A stretch of 64,000 bases of DNA. Origin: Lumnitzera littorea. Lineage: Eukaryota; Streptophyta; Magnoliopsida; Myrtales; Combretaceae. How positions within the stretch are numbered: position 1 is the first letter of the stretch; every line of letters starts with the position of its first letter. Location: NCBI GenBank assembly GCA_024138015.1, contig JAMXBB010000007.1, forward strand, positions 84,788,984-84,852,983, written 5' to 3'. This document shows, piece by piece, positions 1 to 12,500 of the stretch. The notes under the pieces are model-generated. The model was not told where the DNA came from and did no database searches. It saw only the letters and a list, made by a program, of their open reading frames with translations. Position numbers and translations under genes: made by a program.

Positions 1-199
1 ACTATATGTTGCGTACGTTTTTATATATGAAAGATTGTTACTAATATATAAATTTTTTTTGTTATGATGAATGTGCCTAGCTTACACTGATTGTTTCCAA
101 TGAGCTAACGACACCCTTAGACTAAGTTTGTAGATGTGTCCATTCTCTTATAATAATACAAGTTAGGTGTTTAGACCATAGGATGGCTTGGTGGGTAAT

Positions 200-1279
200 T
201 GATAAAAATGATCTATAGCTAGTATAGTCAATGAGCAAGAATGATGTTGTAATGGATGTTATCTAAGATTATGGGCCCCTAGATAATATGTTATAAATAG
301 ACTAATGTCATCAATGGTAGATTCAATGGAGAGCTCTATATGAGATTATTAATGTTTTCAATCTTGAATGTAGGATATAATTGTCTCCATCAACCCTCAA
401 ACATTTCTACTATAGTAGAGTTCAGAGCTTATCTTTCTTAGTTCTTGTGTGATTGGAGTCATGAGGTACTCTAATTTTCAAGATGTTGAAAATATGTTGC
501 TTACTTACATTTAATTAATCATTTCATGAACCCTAATTGCTGCATTAAAATTAGGCATATATGCGAATGACATAATATGTGATTTTTAGCATGGAATCGA
601 TAAAAAATGATTCATAGCTAATATTATTGATAGGCATTTTTTGATAATTATTATATGGACTTAAATTAGCAGGCCTGATATCTAAGCCCGATCTAACAAT
701 TTAACTTAAGGACGATCTTCATCAACTCACTATAAATACCAAGCAAAACCCCTAAGTAAAGGGACCTCTTCTCCATTCTCTTATTGAGATAATCATTCAA
801 CCCTTTGACTCTCATGAAAAGAGCTAACTTAGGTATTAGAGTGGTCGTGTCGAAGAACCCTTCGACGCCCTTCATAGCCATTTTCTTGTATTGCAAGTGT
901 TCATATACCGAAACAAGAATCACCCGTCAATAAGTACAATCAATGAGCAAGAATGATGTTGTAATGAGTATTAATAGGGTTTCAAATAATATGTTATATG
1001 TACATTAATGTCATCAATAGTAGATTTATTGTAGAGCTTTGTATGAGATTATTAATGTTTTTACTCTTAAACATGGGAGCTAACTATTACCATTGACCCT
1101 TGAATGTTTTGTTGTGGTGGACTTCAAAACTTGTCTTTCTTAATTGTTATGTGATTCGAGTCATGAAGTACTCCAAATTTCCAAATGCTATAAATGAATT
1201 ACCTGATCATACTTAAGTAATTATTTCATGAATCTTGGTTACTATACTAAAATTAGGTATGCATGTAAGTGATATAGTG
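200..1279. repeat. diverged direct repeat, two copies, second interrupted
   Basis: Copy A is 200-579. Copy B is 599-624 plus about 933-1279. The copies share long collinear stretches, such as the opening GATAAAAAATGATTC-like block, TCAATGAGCAAGAATGATG (228 and 940), ATGAGATTATTAATG and the closing AAATTAGGYATRYATG block. Many substitutions separate them, so the duplication is old. A roughly 308-bp block (625-932) splits copy B. No coding capacity is seen, and the repeat family is not recognised. Confidence 0.75.
625..932. mobile_element. LTR-like insertion within direct repeat copy B
   Basis: This block is present in copy B of the flanking repeat and absent from copy A, so it is an insertion. 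A TG...CA boundary can be placed at 628-929 (TGATAGG...CCCGTCA, short inverted ends). Inside are a TATA-like ACTATAAATACC near 731 and a CTAACTTAGGTATTAGAGTG motif. That motif also occurs in the LTR-like block near 39760 and resembles the R region of Tat-type gypsy LTRs. The target duplication is unclear, so it may be a solo LTR or a trimmed fragment. Confidence 0.5.
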
Positions 1280-1282
1280 TAT

Positions 1283-4200
1283 AATTCATGTAATCGCTCC
1301 TATATTGGGTTTTGTAACTCAATCATTTGAGCTTTAACTTACAAGTGATGATTTCTCTCTTAATGATGCTTATAATGCTTTAGGCTAATATACCAGGGAT
1401 GGGACTGATGAGCATTAAAGTATTGATTGTGATTTCACTTTAATTGAACTTCATGTTTTATTTAGACTTTTTAGTTTGCTTGTTACTAGACTTATTATTT
1501 ATAAGCAATATTGGACTTAGAATATTCTTGACTTTTTTACTTTAAGCTAGTTAGGCTTTAGACCTTAGTTACATACCTTTTATAAAATGACACTTATAAT
1601 TTGGAGGTAATAGAATAATCATTCCCTCCCACTTGTCTATTTCCCTATTTACCTGAAAAAATGGGAAAAGAATCATAATTCCTAAATCTTTATATTGTTA
1701 CTCTATCAAGAATAGATATTATATAAGAAGAGGTGAAATTTTTTATTCCCTCTATACAAGAATAAAAAGTTTAAATATTATGATCATTATACCTAGATCA
1801 ATATAATTAAATAAATTTTGATTATTTTCTAAAATAATTAAATATGGGCAAAGTAGTGATTTTATTTATATTCCCAACTTAATATTACAATTAATGAAGT
1901 AAAGTAAGTATTAGAATGAGTATTTTGAGTATGAAAAAATTACTAAAATAAAAATTGTTACCTTATTCGTGATAATAAGTATTCTTAAAGCATAACTTTC
2001 TATTTTCTATCTATTCTATTATCTGCAAATAAACTGGACATTATGGGTTTTTATTAAAGTCGTGTTATCCAAAATAATCATAAATGTTTTATAAATATTG
2101 AAATTGGTCAAAGAGCAATGCATAATAATGTTTTCAATGTTTTTCTAAAAATTAATCAATGATTTCTAAAATAAAAATTGTTAATTGTTTAATAATAAGT
2201 TCAAGAAGTTTTATCGTGTTTTACTTAAATTGGATATATGTTTGAGCTATCACTACTTTTAGGTTTCAAGGCATGAAAATTCCCATTGCTAGTCAAATAA
2301 CACTAATGAGTTTAATATATAAAGGAAAAGGCACTTGCAAAAAATATTAAGAAAAAAAAATAGAATATGCATGTAGACCAATTTCCAAGCTAATAAACTA
2401 TCTTAATCTCCTAGTGGTAGGAATCACTCGAGACCATTGGGCAAATTTCCTTGTTGTTTGGGTAACATAGTAGAGATGTGTAAGAAATTAAGATAATAGA
2501 GAGTATTTGTACCAACGAGTTTCTATACATAAAGTGTTATTAATTTGTTTACATCAATATTTAGTCCATAAAACACACCAAAAGTTTTATTTATTTATTT
2601 TTTTCTAGTTTCTAATCAAATCCTAGAGTATCTAATTTTAACAATTAGATCCTAAAATTTGAAATATTGATAATATTCATTTAACTTCTAAATAATAAAA
2701 TAAACACTAAAAGCTTAAAATAGACAAAGGTGGTTATGACCTCTTTTAAAGAAGGTTATAAGTCAACTAAAAAAAGTAGATCATATGCAAACCTTCGAGT
2801 ATGATTGATAAAGTTCTCTAATTAGCAAACTCTTCCTTACCAATCTCTTATATACTAAGAACTGCTTTCTTAAGATCATGACTCACCAACTATTGACACC
2901 GATTCATAAATCACTCCCACCTACACCATAGATTACACTAGTGATTCTAAGGGGTGTTGCACCAATACCTTAATCATTGGTCTCTCGATGTGATCTATAA
3001 TAGGAATGGTTCTTGTTATGCAATAATAATAGTAACACAATGTGAGCTAGATAGAGGTTCCACCTTATTACTCAAACTATAGGTCACAACTGCAATGGAG
3101 AATAGGGGTTTACTAATGACCTTGCTATACAAAAGTAGTGATGACGGTAGTTCTATATGGTGGTAATCAAATCTCTTCATTTCTAATTTATTATGATCAC
3201 TAAAAGAAGTATATTCCATGGAATGAAAGAGTTGATGTTCTTATTAACAAAATAAGTATTAGAGTAACTTAAACAAAATTTAGAATCCAAGCATTGAGTA
3301 TCTACACTTGAATTATATAAGCCACAAAGAAGAATATTTAGATCTACGTTGAAAATTCAATCACTTATCTACCCTTTTATTTTTTCCCATTTTCAATGAT
3401 AGATAAGATTAAATAAATCATCCATTAAAAGTAAGAATGAGGTATTACTATACCATACCATTAGTTAATTGTAAAAATAAAATAATCAATTTCCTACCCC
3501 ACCAGCCCCCCACCACCCCTCTTTTTTTAAATGACACACCAAATGATAAAAATTTGCAATTAAGTTCATGTAGAGAATGAAACTTTTAAATGATTAAAAT
3601 AGAGGATGAACGTCATATTAAGTGACGTATGTATAGAATGATATGATAGATTTGTTATGGAAGACTGTCAGTTATATTTGATGTGACAAGTTAAAATAAT
3701 GAATAAATGGAAAAATAAAATAAAAACATAAAAAAAAGAATAGAAAAGAAGGAATAAAAAGGATAATATACATGCAAAAGATGACATTAATAGTACTTAG
3801 CTGTTGCGGATGCATTAGATGGCTTCACGGGGGTAGTGGTGGTGTTGATGGTGTCAGTTGGTGGTTGGTGCTATAGGGATACTGGTCAAGCATGCTAGGT
3901 TCGGTTTAAAGTGCATGACTTAATATTAACTTGAATTGAGTTGCATTGGATGTGACTTCTAAACATTGCTTTAGGATGTTTATAATTTTAGGTATGAGGA
4001 ATTAATGTGTGAAGTTAATTTTAGTTGTTTTTATTTGAAAAAAAAAATCAATTTGCAAAGAGAACTAATTAGGGACCTCAAAGTATTCTCTACCAACCTA
4101 CGTTTCACTAACCCACCTTTAAGCAAAATAACTTACTAAATATGCCTTTTGTTTGTTGCTCAAACTTGATATATGCCTTTTGTTTCTCATGGTCTCTAAT

Positions 4201-4428
4201 TTATAAAAACATAATTAGATTCAAAGATAACACTCAAAATCACTTTGGATTTCCACCCACTAAACTTTATCTTGCTAAATCTATTGGATTTTTTAGCTTG
4301 TTTAGTAAGTTTGATTAAGTTTCTTTAGTTCAATATTAACCCATTCATTATCTAGATTCAATTTGGATAAAAAAAAATTAACATCAAACTAGCAAAAAAG
4401 AATACTACGAGGGTGCCATATTAGATAC
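1283..4428. other. AT-rich intergenic DNA without recognisable gene
   Basis: Stops are frequent in all frames. The longest reading frames have no family resemblance and no consistent codon use. A GGT-rich patch near 3830-3880 gives low-complexity frames only. Nothing else is supported here. Confidence 0.6.
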
Positions 4429-4468
4429 CTCTCTCTCTCTCTCTCTCTAGGTGATTGTGTGTGTGTGT
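4429..4468. repeat. CT then GT microsatellite
   Basis: An uninterrupted CT dinucleotide run (4429-4448) is followed after a short spacer by a GT run (4457-4468). Confidence 0.9.
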
Positions 4469-4611
4469 TTACGCCAATTGATACGCTATTCTTTACTTAG
4501 ATTACTCCCTTTACTTAAACTTTACTCTAAATATTGATTTTCTTGCATGTAGTTATTCTTTTTTTTTTCTTCTTTCTTTTATTTTTTTAAATGCTGAATG
4601 GTAAGTTGCTA

Positions 4612-5254
4612 AGGTGAAATGTGTGTCTACCAATATTTTAAAAAATATTACACAAGTATGAATTATATAAAAAAATTACAAAAATATCAATTTTATATCA
4701 TATTTTTAAAATGCGATTCTCATAATAATATGAATCTCGTATTTGAAAAATGTGATAATGGCGAAATACTACAAAGTCTATATCGTATTTAAAAATATGA
4801 CAATGATATTAATATATTATCGCATTTCAAAAATGAGATACAGGCTTAGTCCAACTTGAAAAAATTGAAGTAATACGGGTGATATATTCGTATTAGATTA
4901 TTATCATATTTGATAAATATAATATAGTTTTAGTTTATGATAAATTAGATTGTTTCTCTCGGTTATACATAAATAGGCATAACTTTTGATTTAGGAATAA
5001 TTATTATTGTTATTATTATATGTTTTCGAGGATTATAATGAAACAGTTAGGATTTATTCGATTGATGTCGTTTTGGGATTGAAATATGCCCTTTAAGGCT
5101 AGTTATCGGTCCCTTTTATTTTTAGGTGATATTTTTAGCCTATATTACATCTTGAAAATATGATATAGGTTTGGTATTTTGATAATTTTTTTTATGCAAT
5201 TTGTATTTTTGTAAATTTTTTTAAAAGTTTTAATGGTAAACAAATAATTTTCTC
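4612..5254. mobile_element. non-autonomous inverted-repeat element, Mutator-like MITE
   Basis: The two ends are inverted copies over roughly 100 bp. The left-end stretch ATAAAAAAATTAC...TATATCATATTTTTAAAATG reappears reversed and diverged at 5140-5250. It is flanked by TAAGTTGCTA (4602-4611) and TAAGTTGTTA (5255-5264), 9 of 10 identical, the duplication size produced by Mutator-like transposases. Inside, a degenerate palindrome of the form TATCGTATTT..AAATATGATA recurs at about 4695, 4734, 4781, 4818, 4901 and 5142. There is no coding capacity. The superfamily assignment rests only on duplication length and long terminal repeats. Confidence 0.65.
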
Positions 5255-5264
5255 TAAGTTGTTA

Positions 5265-6189
5265 ATGAGTGATCATTAGAAATCCATTAACTTTATCCAA
5301 TTAAATAATTATTTTTTTATTATATCAATTTGACTTTCGAGATAATTACTTCATTTTTAGTATATACAAAATTGTCCTTTTTAGATTTTTTTTTGGAGAA
5401 AGAATTTCATTAAAATTACGTCAAATCCTATCATTTTTCCTCAAAAAATTAAAACGCACCTAAATAGCAGTGGATTAAATCTTACAAAATAAATAACGAA
5501 ATCTCACATAAAATTAAAAATAAAGTAAAAACTTATAAAAGCATAAAAAATGGTTATTAATACTAGCCCATAGGTACAATTTCAGACCCATCAAAGGGCA
5601 AGTAAATCTGTAGTGGTGGATTTTATGGTGGTGGAATGTCGTGCGAATGGATGGATGGCGGCAAGAAAGGTAGGAAAAGAATAGATTTTGATACTAATAG
5701 CGATAAATCTACAGATATTGAGATCACTGGTGTCGTATGACAGATTTGGGGTGGTGAAAGAAAGAAAATGCCACAAGTAAGGGCTACACTGGAGGGGTTT
5801 GGAGAGAGGTGATCTCTTTGTTAAAGCGAAAGAAGAGTCCGATTATTATTGCCAAATGGTGACGTAGAGTTGCCATAAATCGTTCCAACGGATTTTTTCA
5901 TGTACAAAATTAGTAATCAACTCTTAAAATTAGGGATTAGCTTTTGACTATAGAGTATGAGATTGTTACCGAATATAACAGAGCATTAAGAAAGGTTTTT
6001 CTGTAGTTTTTTTTATTATTTTTATAGAATCAATATCGTGATTTATTATATCATTAATTTAATATTTATTCATTATCTATATATCTCCGATCATTTAGAT
6101 TTAACAGATAAGTCAAGAATGAATTGATCCCGTAAACAGTGGATAGTCCATAGAAAAACTCCTAGACAAAACCACTCGTTCTTTACACT
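5265..6189. other. upstream intergenic and promoter-proximal DNA of the NUP1-like gene
   Basis: No gene is recognised. A frame on - at 5591-5776 is isolated and has no family features. The stretch next to the gene contains AT-rich TATA-like sequence (for example CTATATATC near 6078), but no transcription start can be fixed without transcript data. Confidence 0.5.
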
Positions 6190-6253
6190 ACACTCTCTCT
6201 CTCTTTCCCCACTGCCGTCACTATCAGTCCATCAAGCAAACGCATTAGAGCAC
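6190..6253 (+). promoter_or_regulatory. pyrimidine patch and 5' leader of the NUP1-like gene
   Basis: A CT-rich run CACTCTCTCTCTCTTTCCCC (6191-6210) lies 44 bases before the start codon. Pyrimidine patches of this kind are common at plant core promoters and in plant 5' UTRs. The start context CACATGGCG has G at +4. The transcription start itself is not visible. Confidence 0.4.
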
Positions 6254-6542
6254 ATGGCGAGAGACGGCGACGCGCCGCCGTCACAACTACCCGAATCCAC
6301 CAACGCTGCCGGAGGAGCCGGAGGGAAGATTAGGAAGCCACCTCTCAACCGAAACCGTACCAATCCTTACGCCCGTCCTCCACCTCGCAACCAACCTCAC
6401 CCTCAACCGCAGTCATGGCTTTCGAAGCTCGTGGATCCTGCTTACCGCCTCATCTCCGGCAGCGCCAATCGTATACTTCCTTCTTTCTTATCCAAGTCCC
6501 TCTCTTTCTCTTCTCTTCCCACTCTCGACGATGATGATCAAG
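6254..6542 (+). CDS. NUP1: NUP1-like exon 1
   Basis: Encodes residues 1-96 plus the first base of codon 97. The composition is GC-rich and proline/arginine-rich, unlike the surrounding DNA. It carries the basic patch (a possible nuclear localisation signal) and the WLSKLVDPAYRLI block. The donor is CAAG|GTCCCT, followed directly by a CT then AT microsatellite. Reading through this donor gives a 137-residue frame ending at 6667 whose tail is translated microsatellite, so that extension is not believed. Confidence 0.85.
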
Positions 6543-9500
6543 GTCCCTCTCTCTCTCTCTCTCTCTCCATATATATATATATATATGTTGCTCTCTCAGA
6601 ATTACCTGACTGGAAAGTGTTTCAAGGGTTTGTTGCATATATGTTTAGTTTACGTTTAATTTTGTAAAGTTTTGTTCTTTCATAGTAAGGTTTTTTTTAT
6701 TAGGGTTTAGGTTACATAGGTAAAGTAATCTTCGTTGATATCTTAAGTTTTCTTTATAACTGTCGTACTCTTATGGACGAATAAGCGCAACTTAATTGGA
6801 AGATGCTTTCGTTGACCCTGCAAAGTCTTGGGTTCGAGTCACCAAGGATAGGTGGGGAAAACCACTGCAGTCGATCTCTTTTGAAGAATTTTAACGAAGA
6901 GCTTGCGAAATCTAAAGTTTCCATGCTGAATTGGAAAACTTGAAGTTCCAAAAGCACAGTATTTCTTTGTTATACAAGTTATTTGGAAAGCTGAAGTAGA
7001 TTATAACTGTTGCTGCGAGCGGTTGCTTACTGACCCTAAAAGCACAGTTAATGAATGAGCAAGAACATGAAAAAGGAAAAAGTTTTTCTCTGTTAGCCTC
7101 AATAAGTGCTCAAAAACAAATGTCAATGTTTCCTTTATTATAATTACTCGGAAGAAGAGTGATAGTACAGGAACAATAAATGCAAAATCTTTTGGTTGAT
7201 TGAGAACAACCATAGTTTGACCACTACCTATCTAACACAAGGCACATGGTAGTTATGTTCAGTTTGCAGTGTAGATTGGGGCAAGAGGTGACCATGTATA
7301 AATTGAATCATTCCTCATGCAATTTGTGATTTGTTGTTCCAGTAGCCAGTAATGCCTCAATTTATAAATGATAAATTCAAATAGAGAGAAGCTTTCTGGA
7401 TGGCTGCTAATGCAATCGCTGTTCAAGTAATGATTTTGGCATTTTTGTTGATTTTTCATATAATCTGGCCTGTGTTGTCTGATTGAAAAGGAGTTCATTT
7501 GAGTTTCACTATAACAGTTAGGCTTTGTTGATTGAAATGCTTGTTTTGGGACCTTTTTTTTTGGCATAGTGGTTAAGACCCTGGCGCTAACATTAAAAAG
7601 ATTGTGCCATTGCTTTTCTTTATGAAGAAAGTTGCACGGGGTTCTATGATTCCCTCCAAGGCCATTTTTTAGTGTCACCTATGCAGTGCTTGCCAAGACT
7701 GGTGAATCTTTCGTGGCTCATATACCTATAGGTTAGCTTGTAGAATGTTCTTTTTGGGAAGATCACTGATTAAATTTCTTTACCTCTTCTCTTTATTGTG
7801 CACATATTTGCCAGAAGATAGCAGGTGATGCTTACCTCTTAACACACAAAAAGAAGACTACAATAGTTGAACTTAAGACATTTGTGTAAAAGATTTTTGA
7901 AGAAGCAGAGTGAAAACTTAAGTTGTTAGACAACCAAACCACATTATAAGGACTTGAATTCCACTCATTTTTTCCTTTTAGGATCTGTGTTTCATGTTTT
8001 AACTTTCAATGGATAAGGAACTTTATCATGAAAAATAGCTGAAATGGAGGGTCATATATGAAGCTTTGTTATTAGGATTCTTGAAACATCCTTACATGGT
8101 GGCCAACCTTGCCCAAATGTCATCTAAGTGGCCTCAAGAAAGAAAATGGCATCATTCGGTTGCAATGATGAATCTTGAAATCTGAAGTGGGCAAAATGAA
8201 ATATATGGTGTGCTAATCTAGGGTTGATGAGAAATGGTGGGCTGGAACTTTTGAGAGGAAGATGTCGAGTACAGATAAATTTAATGAGACAACTTCAATT
8301 GCTGTTCATTTTGACAACTTGTTTGAGTGTAAGGGTTGTGCTCATGGGCCTGGGTTGGCTAAATTGATTGAGGCCACTTCATATAGGCCTACACAAACAC
8401 AAATAATGGCCATGTGGCCTACTACAATAGAATAAATTCTGCATACTAGAAAATAGCATATGTAGCATTAGGGTGTTCTTATCAAATATACACCATGCAT
8501 ATTGACTAATTCTGCAGTATACCACAGTGAGTTATGGTATATGCATTAAGAGTGGAGATGTGGCATTCCTGCAGAATCACCTGAAAGATATTATTAACTG
8601 AACTTATGGAAGAATTACTCATATAAATACATTTTATGGATGAAACTTCAGATATTTGTTATGATATTCTTATGGTGTTGTAAGGAAAATCAGAAGAACA
8701 TACAAAAATTGCGTTTTCTCCCAAAACAGTAGCTTCTATGCGGAGCTGGAGACTCTGTATTTGGAGTCCAAGCATTGGTTCTCTTTATTCTACAATTTAT
8801 TTTCCCTCCCTGTGCTTCATTTGGAATCAGAGCTGTCATGGTGCTGGCCATGATTGAAACACACGAATATAAACAAATGTAGGAGATAATCAAATCAAAT
8901 CTTATGGAACAAGAAGATAAACATGATTCATGGGTGAATGTCTTTGTCGAGACATTAGAGAGCAGCAGCGTACCTTAAATGATAAATGTTGGTAACTAAC
9001 AACATAGGTGTTAGTTGCCTACCTATGCAACCGAAGAGGAGTTTCCTAGATTTGATGGAGATGACTTGAAGGCATGGTTATGTAGAGCAAAACACATTCT
9101 TGACATTGATGCTACTCCAGAGAATTACAAGGTGAAGCTTGCTGTGTTATACTTTTAAAAAGCAGCATTCCAATGGTACCACTCTTGCATGCATGAATGG
9201 ACTGAATTGGGGAATCAACGTGCATAGATTTGGTCAAAGGGCTTCAAGCTTGATTCAATAAACGTGCATTTGAGAACCCTATGGCTGAGTTAAAGGAGTT
9301 ACAAGTTGGAATGTTACAAGGGTACATGGAGTAATTTGGACACTTTGACTACCAACTGTAATCACCAGAGTTACAATATCCTATCCAATATGTTTTAACC
9401 CCACAAGTTACACTAAGCTTATACCTTGTCAAAAATTGCAAGAAGCTGCACTCTTAGCCTTAAAAACTCAACTGTAAAAACAAGAAACTTTTACTCTCCA

Positions 9501-12500
9501 TATGCATACAATCCTAACCAACAAAACATTCAAAGCCATTTTCCACATTATCCAAAAACCAGCCCTTACATGCCCTACTATGACCACCACCTAGAATGAT
9601 TAGACCCAGATGCTGACACACAACATCCCACCCAAACCACCACTATGTACCACTTTTCCAATTAGACCTACTGAATGCCTTACACTCAAGGAGTTAAAGG
9701 TGGAAAGATGTGAGGAACGGTGCTTTTTGTGTGATAAAACATCTGGACCAGGTTATAGGTGCAAAAATAGACGCCTGAATATGATAGTGTTGGGAGATGA
9801 AGAGGAGGAAGGGGTATCCCAATGCATGATTGTGATTGAGGATGAAATTACAATGGAGGATTTATCCAAGCTCACATTTTGCTCAATTAATGGCAAGGAC
9901 AAGAAGAATGGGGGTGCGGCTGATTTTGCTGTTTACAAAAAGGGAGTTGCAGATGTTAGTATCCCAACCCATGGTTGTGATTGAGGATGAAGATATAGTG
10001 GAGGATTTATCCAAGTTCACATTCTGCTCAATTAATGGAGTGGGCAAGGGAAACAGGGGTATTATGCGGTTGATTGGGCTGTTAACAAGAACGAAGTTGC
10101 ATATGTTAGTGGACATGGCAAGTTCCTTGAATTTTGTTGATGAGAGACTTGTTAAAGGGCTGAAGTGTAACTTAGAGCAAATTACTCCACTCAAGGTAAC
10201 TCTTGCTGATGGAACTATAATGCTTAGCAGCTATAAAGTTTCTCAATTCATGTGGGGGATGCAAGGTTAGCTGTTTGAAAACAATGCCTACCTGTTACCA
10301 CTTACTGGTTGCGAGATGGGTTTTTTGAATACCTTGGTCATAGGGGCTTGGAACCATTAAATGGAATTTTCACAGTTTAACCATAGAGTTTATGTTGCAA
10401 TGATAGTGGGGTCAACTGAAGGGAGAAAGAGAGACTATGTGCAACATTACAGGAAGTCTCTATCCAAGTTGCTTGGTAGTGCTGATTCTATGTTAATCAT
10501 AGAATGCTGGATCATTTGTGGGTAGAATATTATTGAGAACCAAGTTGAAGGGGAAATTCATTTACTTGAGGAACATAATGTTTTGTTTAAAATGCCAAGT
10601 AGGCTGCCACTAAATAGAAGCTGTGATCATAAACTTCATTTACTAGAAAATGTTAGCTCAGTGAACATCAGGCCATAACATCATTCATCAATGCAAGAGG
10701 GTATGTTAAAGGAGATGGTGCGGGTGTTGTTGGAAAGTGGAGTTATATGCCTAAGCATCAGCACATTCGCATCCTTAGAGGTTTTGGTGGGGAAAAAAGA
10801 CAGCTCTTAGTGTACATGTGTAGATTATTAGGATTAAACAGGAGCACAAGTGAAGTTCCATTCCTTATACCGATAATAGAAGACATGTTTGATTAGTTAA
10901 GTGGAGCAAGTTACTTTAGTAAACTTGATTTAAGATTAGGATATCGCCAAGTCCAAATGCGTGGGGAAATTGTGTATAAGATGGCTTTTATCACTTGTAG
11001 AAGGGCATTACAAATTTTTTATTATATCATTTGGCTTGATTAATACGCTGTTCACCTTTCAAAGCTTGATGAATAGTGCTTTAAGACCCTGTCTTAGGGA
11101 TATTCATCGTTGTGTTTCTCGATGATATTTATAGTGTTACACTTGAGAAACATGACCAACGCTTGAGAATGGTTTTTGAAGTTTTGAGGAGGGAAAGGTT
11201 ATATCTGAAGAGGTGTAAATGTGATCTTTGTATCGGCCTAATAGAGTATCTTGGTCAAACTATTATGAATGATGGGGTTGCAGTTGACCTTGCATAGATA
11301 GAGGCCTTTGTTAGTTGGCCAATTCCTAAGACTTTGAAGTAATTGAAAGGGTTCCTTGGTAGTACTAACCACACTGGTTTTGAAGTTGTCCAATTACTTT
11401 AAGGTCTTTGTAATTGAAAAGGACACTTATGAGGATTGAATTAGGGCTGTTTTGACGCAAGATGAGTATGCAATTGCCTATTTAAGCAAAACGTTGGGCT
11501 AATGGCTTTAGTACGCTTGGTGGAAGGTGGTGACACCAACCAATAGGGAGGCATTTTATTGTTAAAACGCTCCATGAAATTATAAAAGACTTGATGGAAC
11601 AAAGGTCAATCACTATTGTTAGAGAGAACAAAGGTTGATTACCATAAGCTAGCATAAGTGGCTCACCAAACTTTTGGGTGTGGATTGTGAAGTACAATAT
11701 AAAGTTGTCAAGCCAATATGGTAGCAAATGTATTATCTTGAGTCAAAGAAGCTACTCTTTGCCTAAATAATACTATGACTACTCTTAAACCGATGTAGTG
11801 AAGATTGTAGGAAAGTACTAAGGGTTATATGGATATAATAGAGAAATTAAAGAGCGGCCACTATGTGGGAATATCACATTGGTTACTGGTGTGTCGAGTT
11901 ACTGGTGTAAGGTAGTGGTTGGACCCTTCACGACACTTTGATGACTGCTATTCGCCATGAAGTTACTCAAACTTTACCATGATGGAGTACTTGGTGGCAC
12001 TTTGGTGCTTAAGTGACCTACAAGAAGATTGGGTTACTGTTTTATTGGCCTAAGCTCGAAAGGGATTCAAGAGAATATGATATGTGTTAATGCTACAGCT
12101 ATGATAATGCAGCAACATTGGGGTTCTTATAATCCCTCCTTATGCTTTATGGTTGTTGGATGGATGTTGGTATAGATTTTATAGAGGGATTACCATAGTT
12201 GAATAGGAAGGATGTTATCATGGTTGTCATTGACAAATTAAGCAAATATGGTATGGCATTGGCTCATCCCTAGTTAGCACTACAGGTAGCATGACTTACT
12301 TAGACAACGTTTATAAGTTGCACAGTTCACCCAAGAAGATCATGAGTTATAGAGGCCCTAACTTTATTAGTGCTTTTGGAAATAATTTTTCAAGATGCAA
12401 GTAGTAGAACTCAATCTTTTGACTGCCTATCATAATCAATTTGAGGAGTAGTTTGAAATGATGAGTAAATGTTTGGAAACCTTATTAAAAAGTGTGTTAC

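Noticed and set aside
6450..6638. 62-residue frame on - opposite exon 1
   Set aside because: It is the antisense of exon 1 plus translated CT/AT microsatellite (RERERERD), with no family support.
7562..7654. Possible tRNA gene
   Set aside because: Box-like motifs are present, but no acceptor stem or anticodon arm can be paired.
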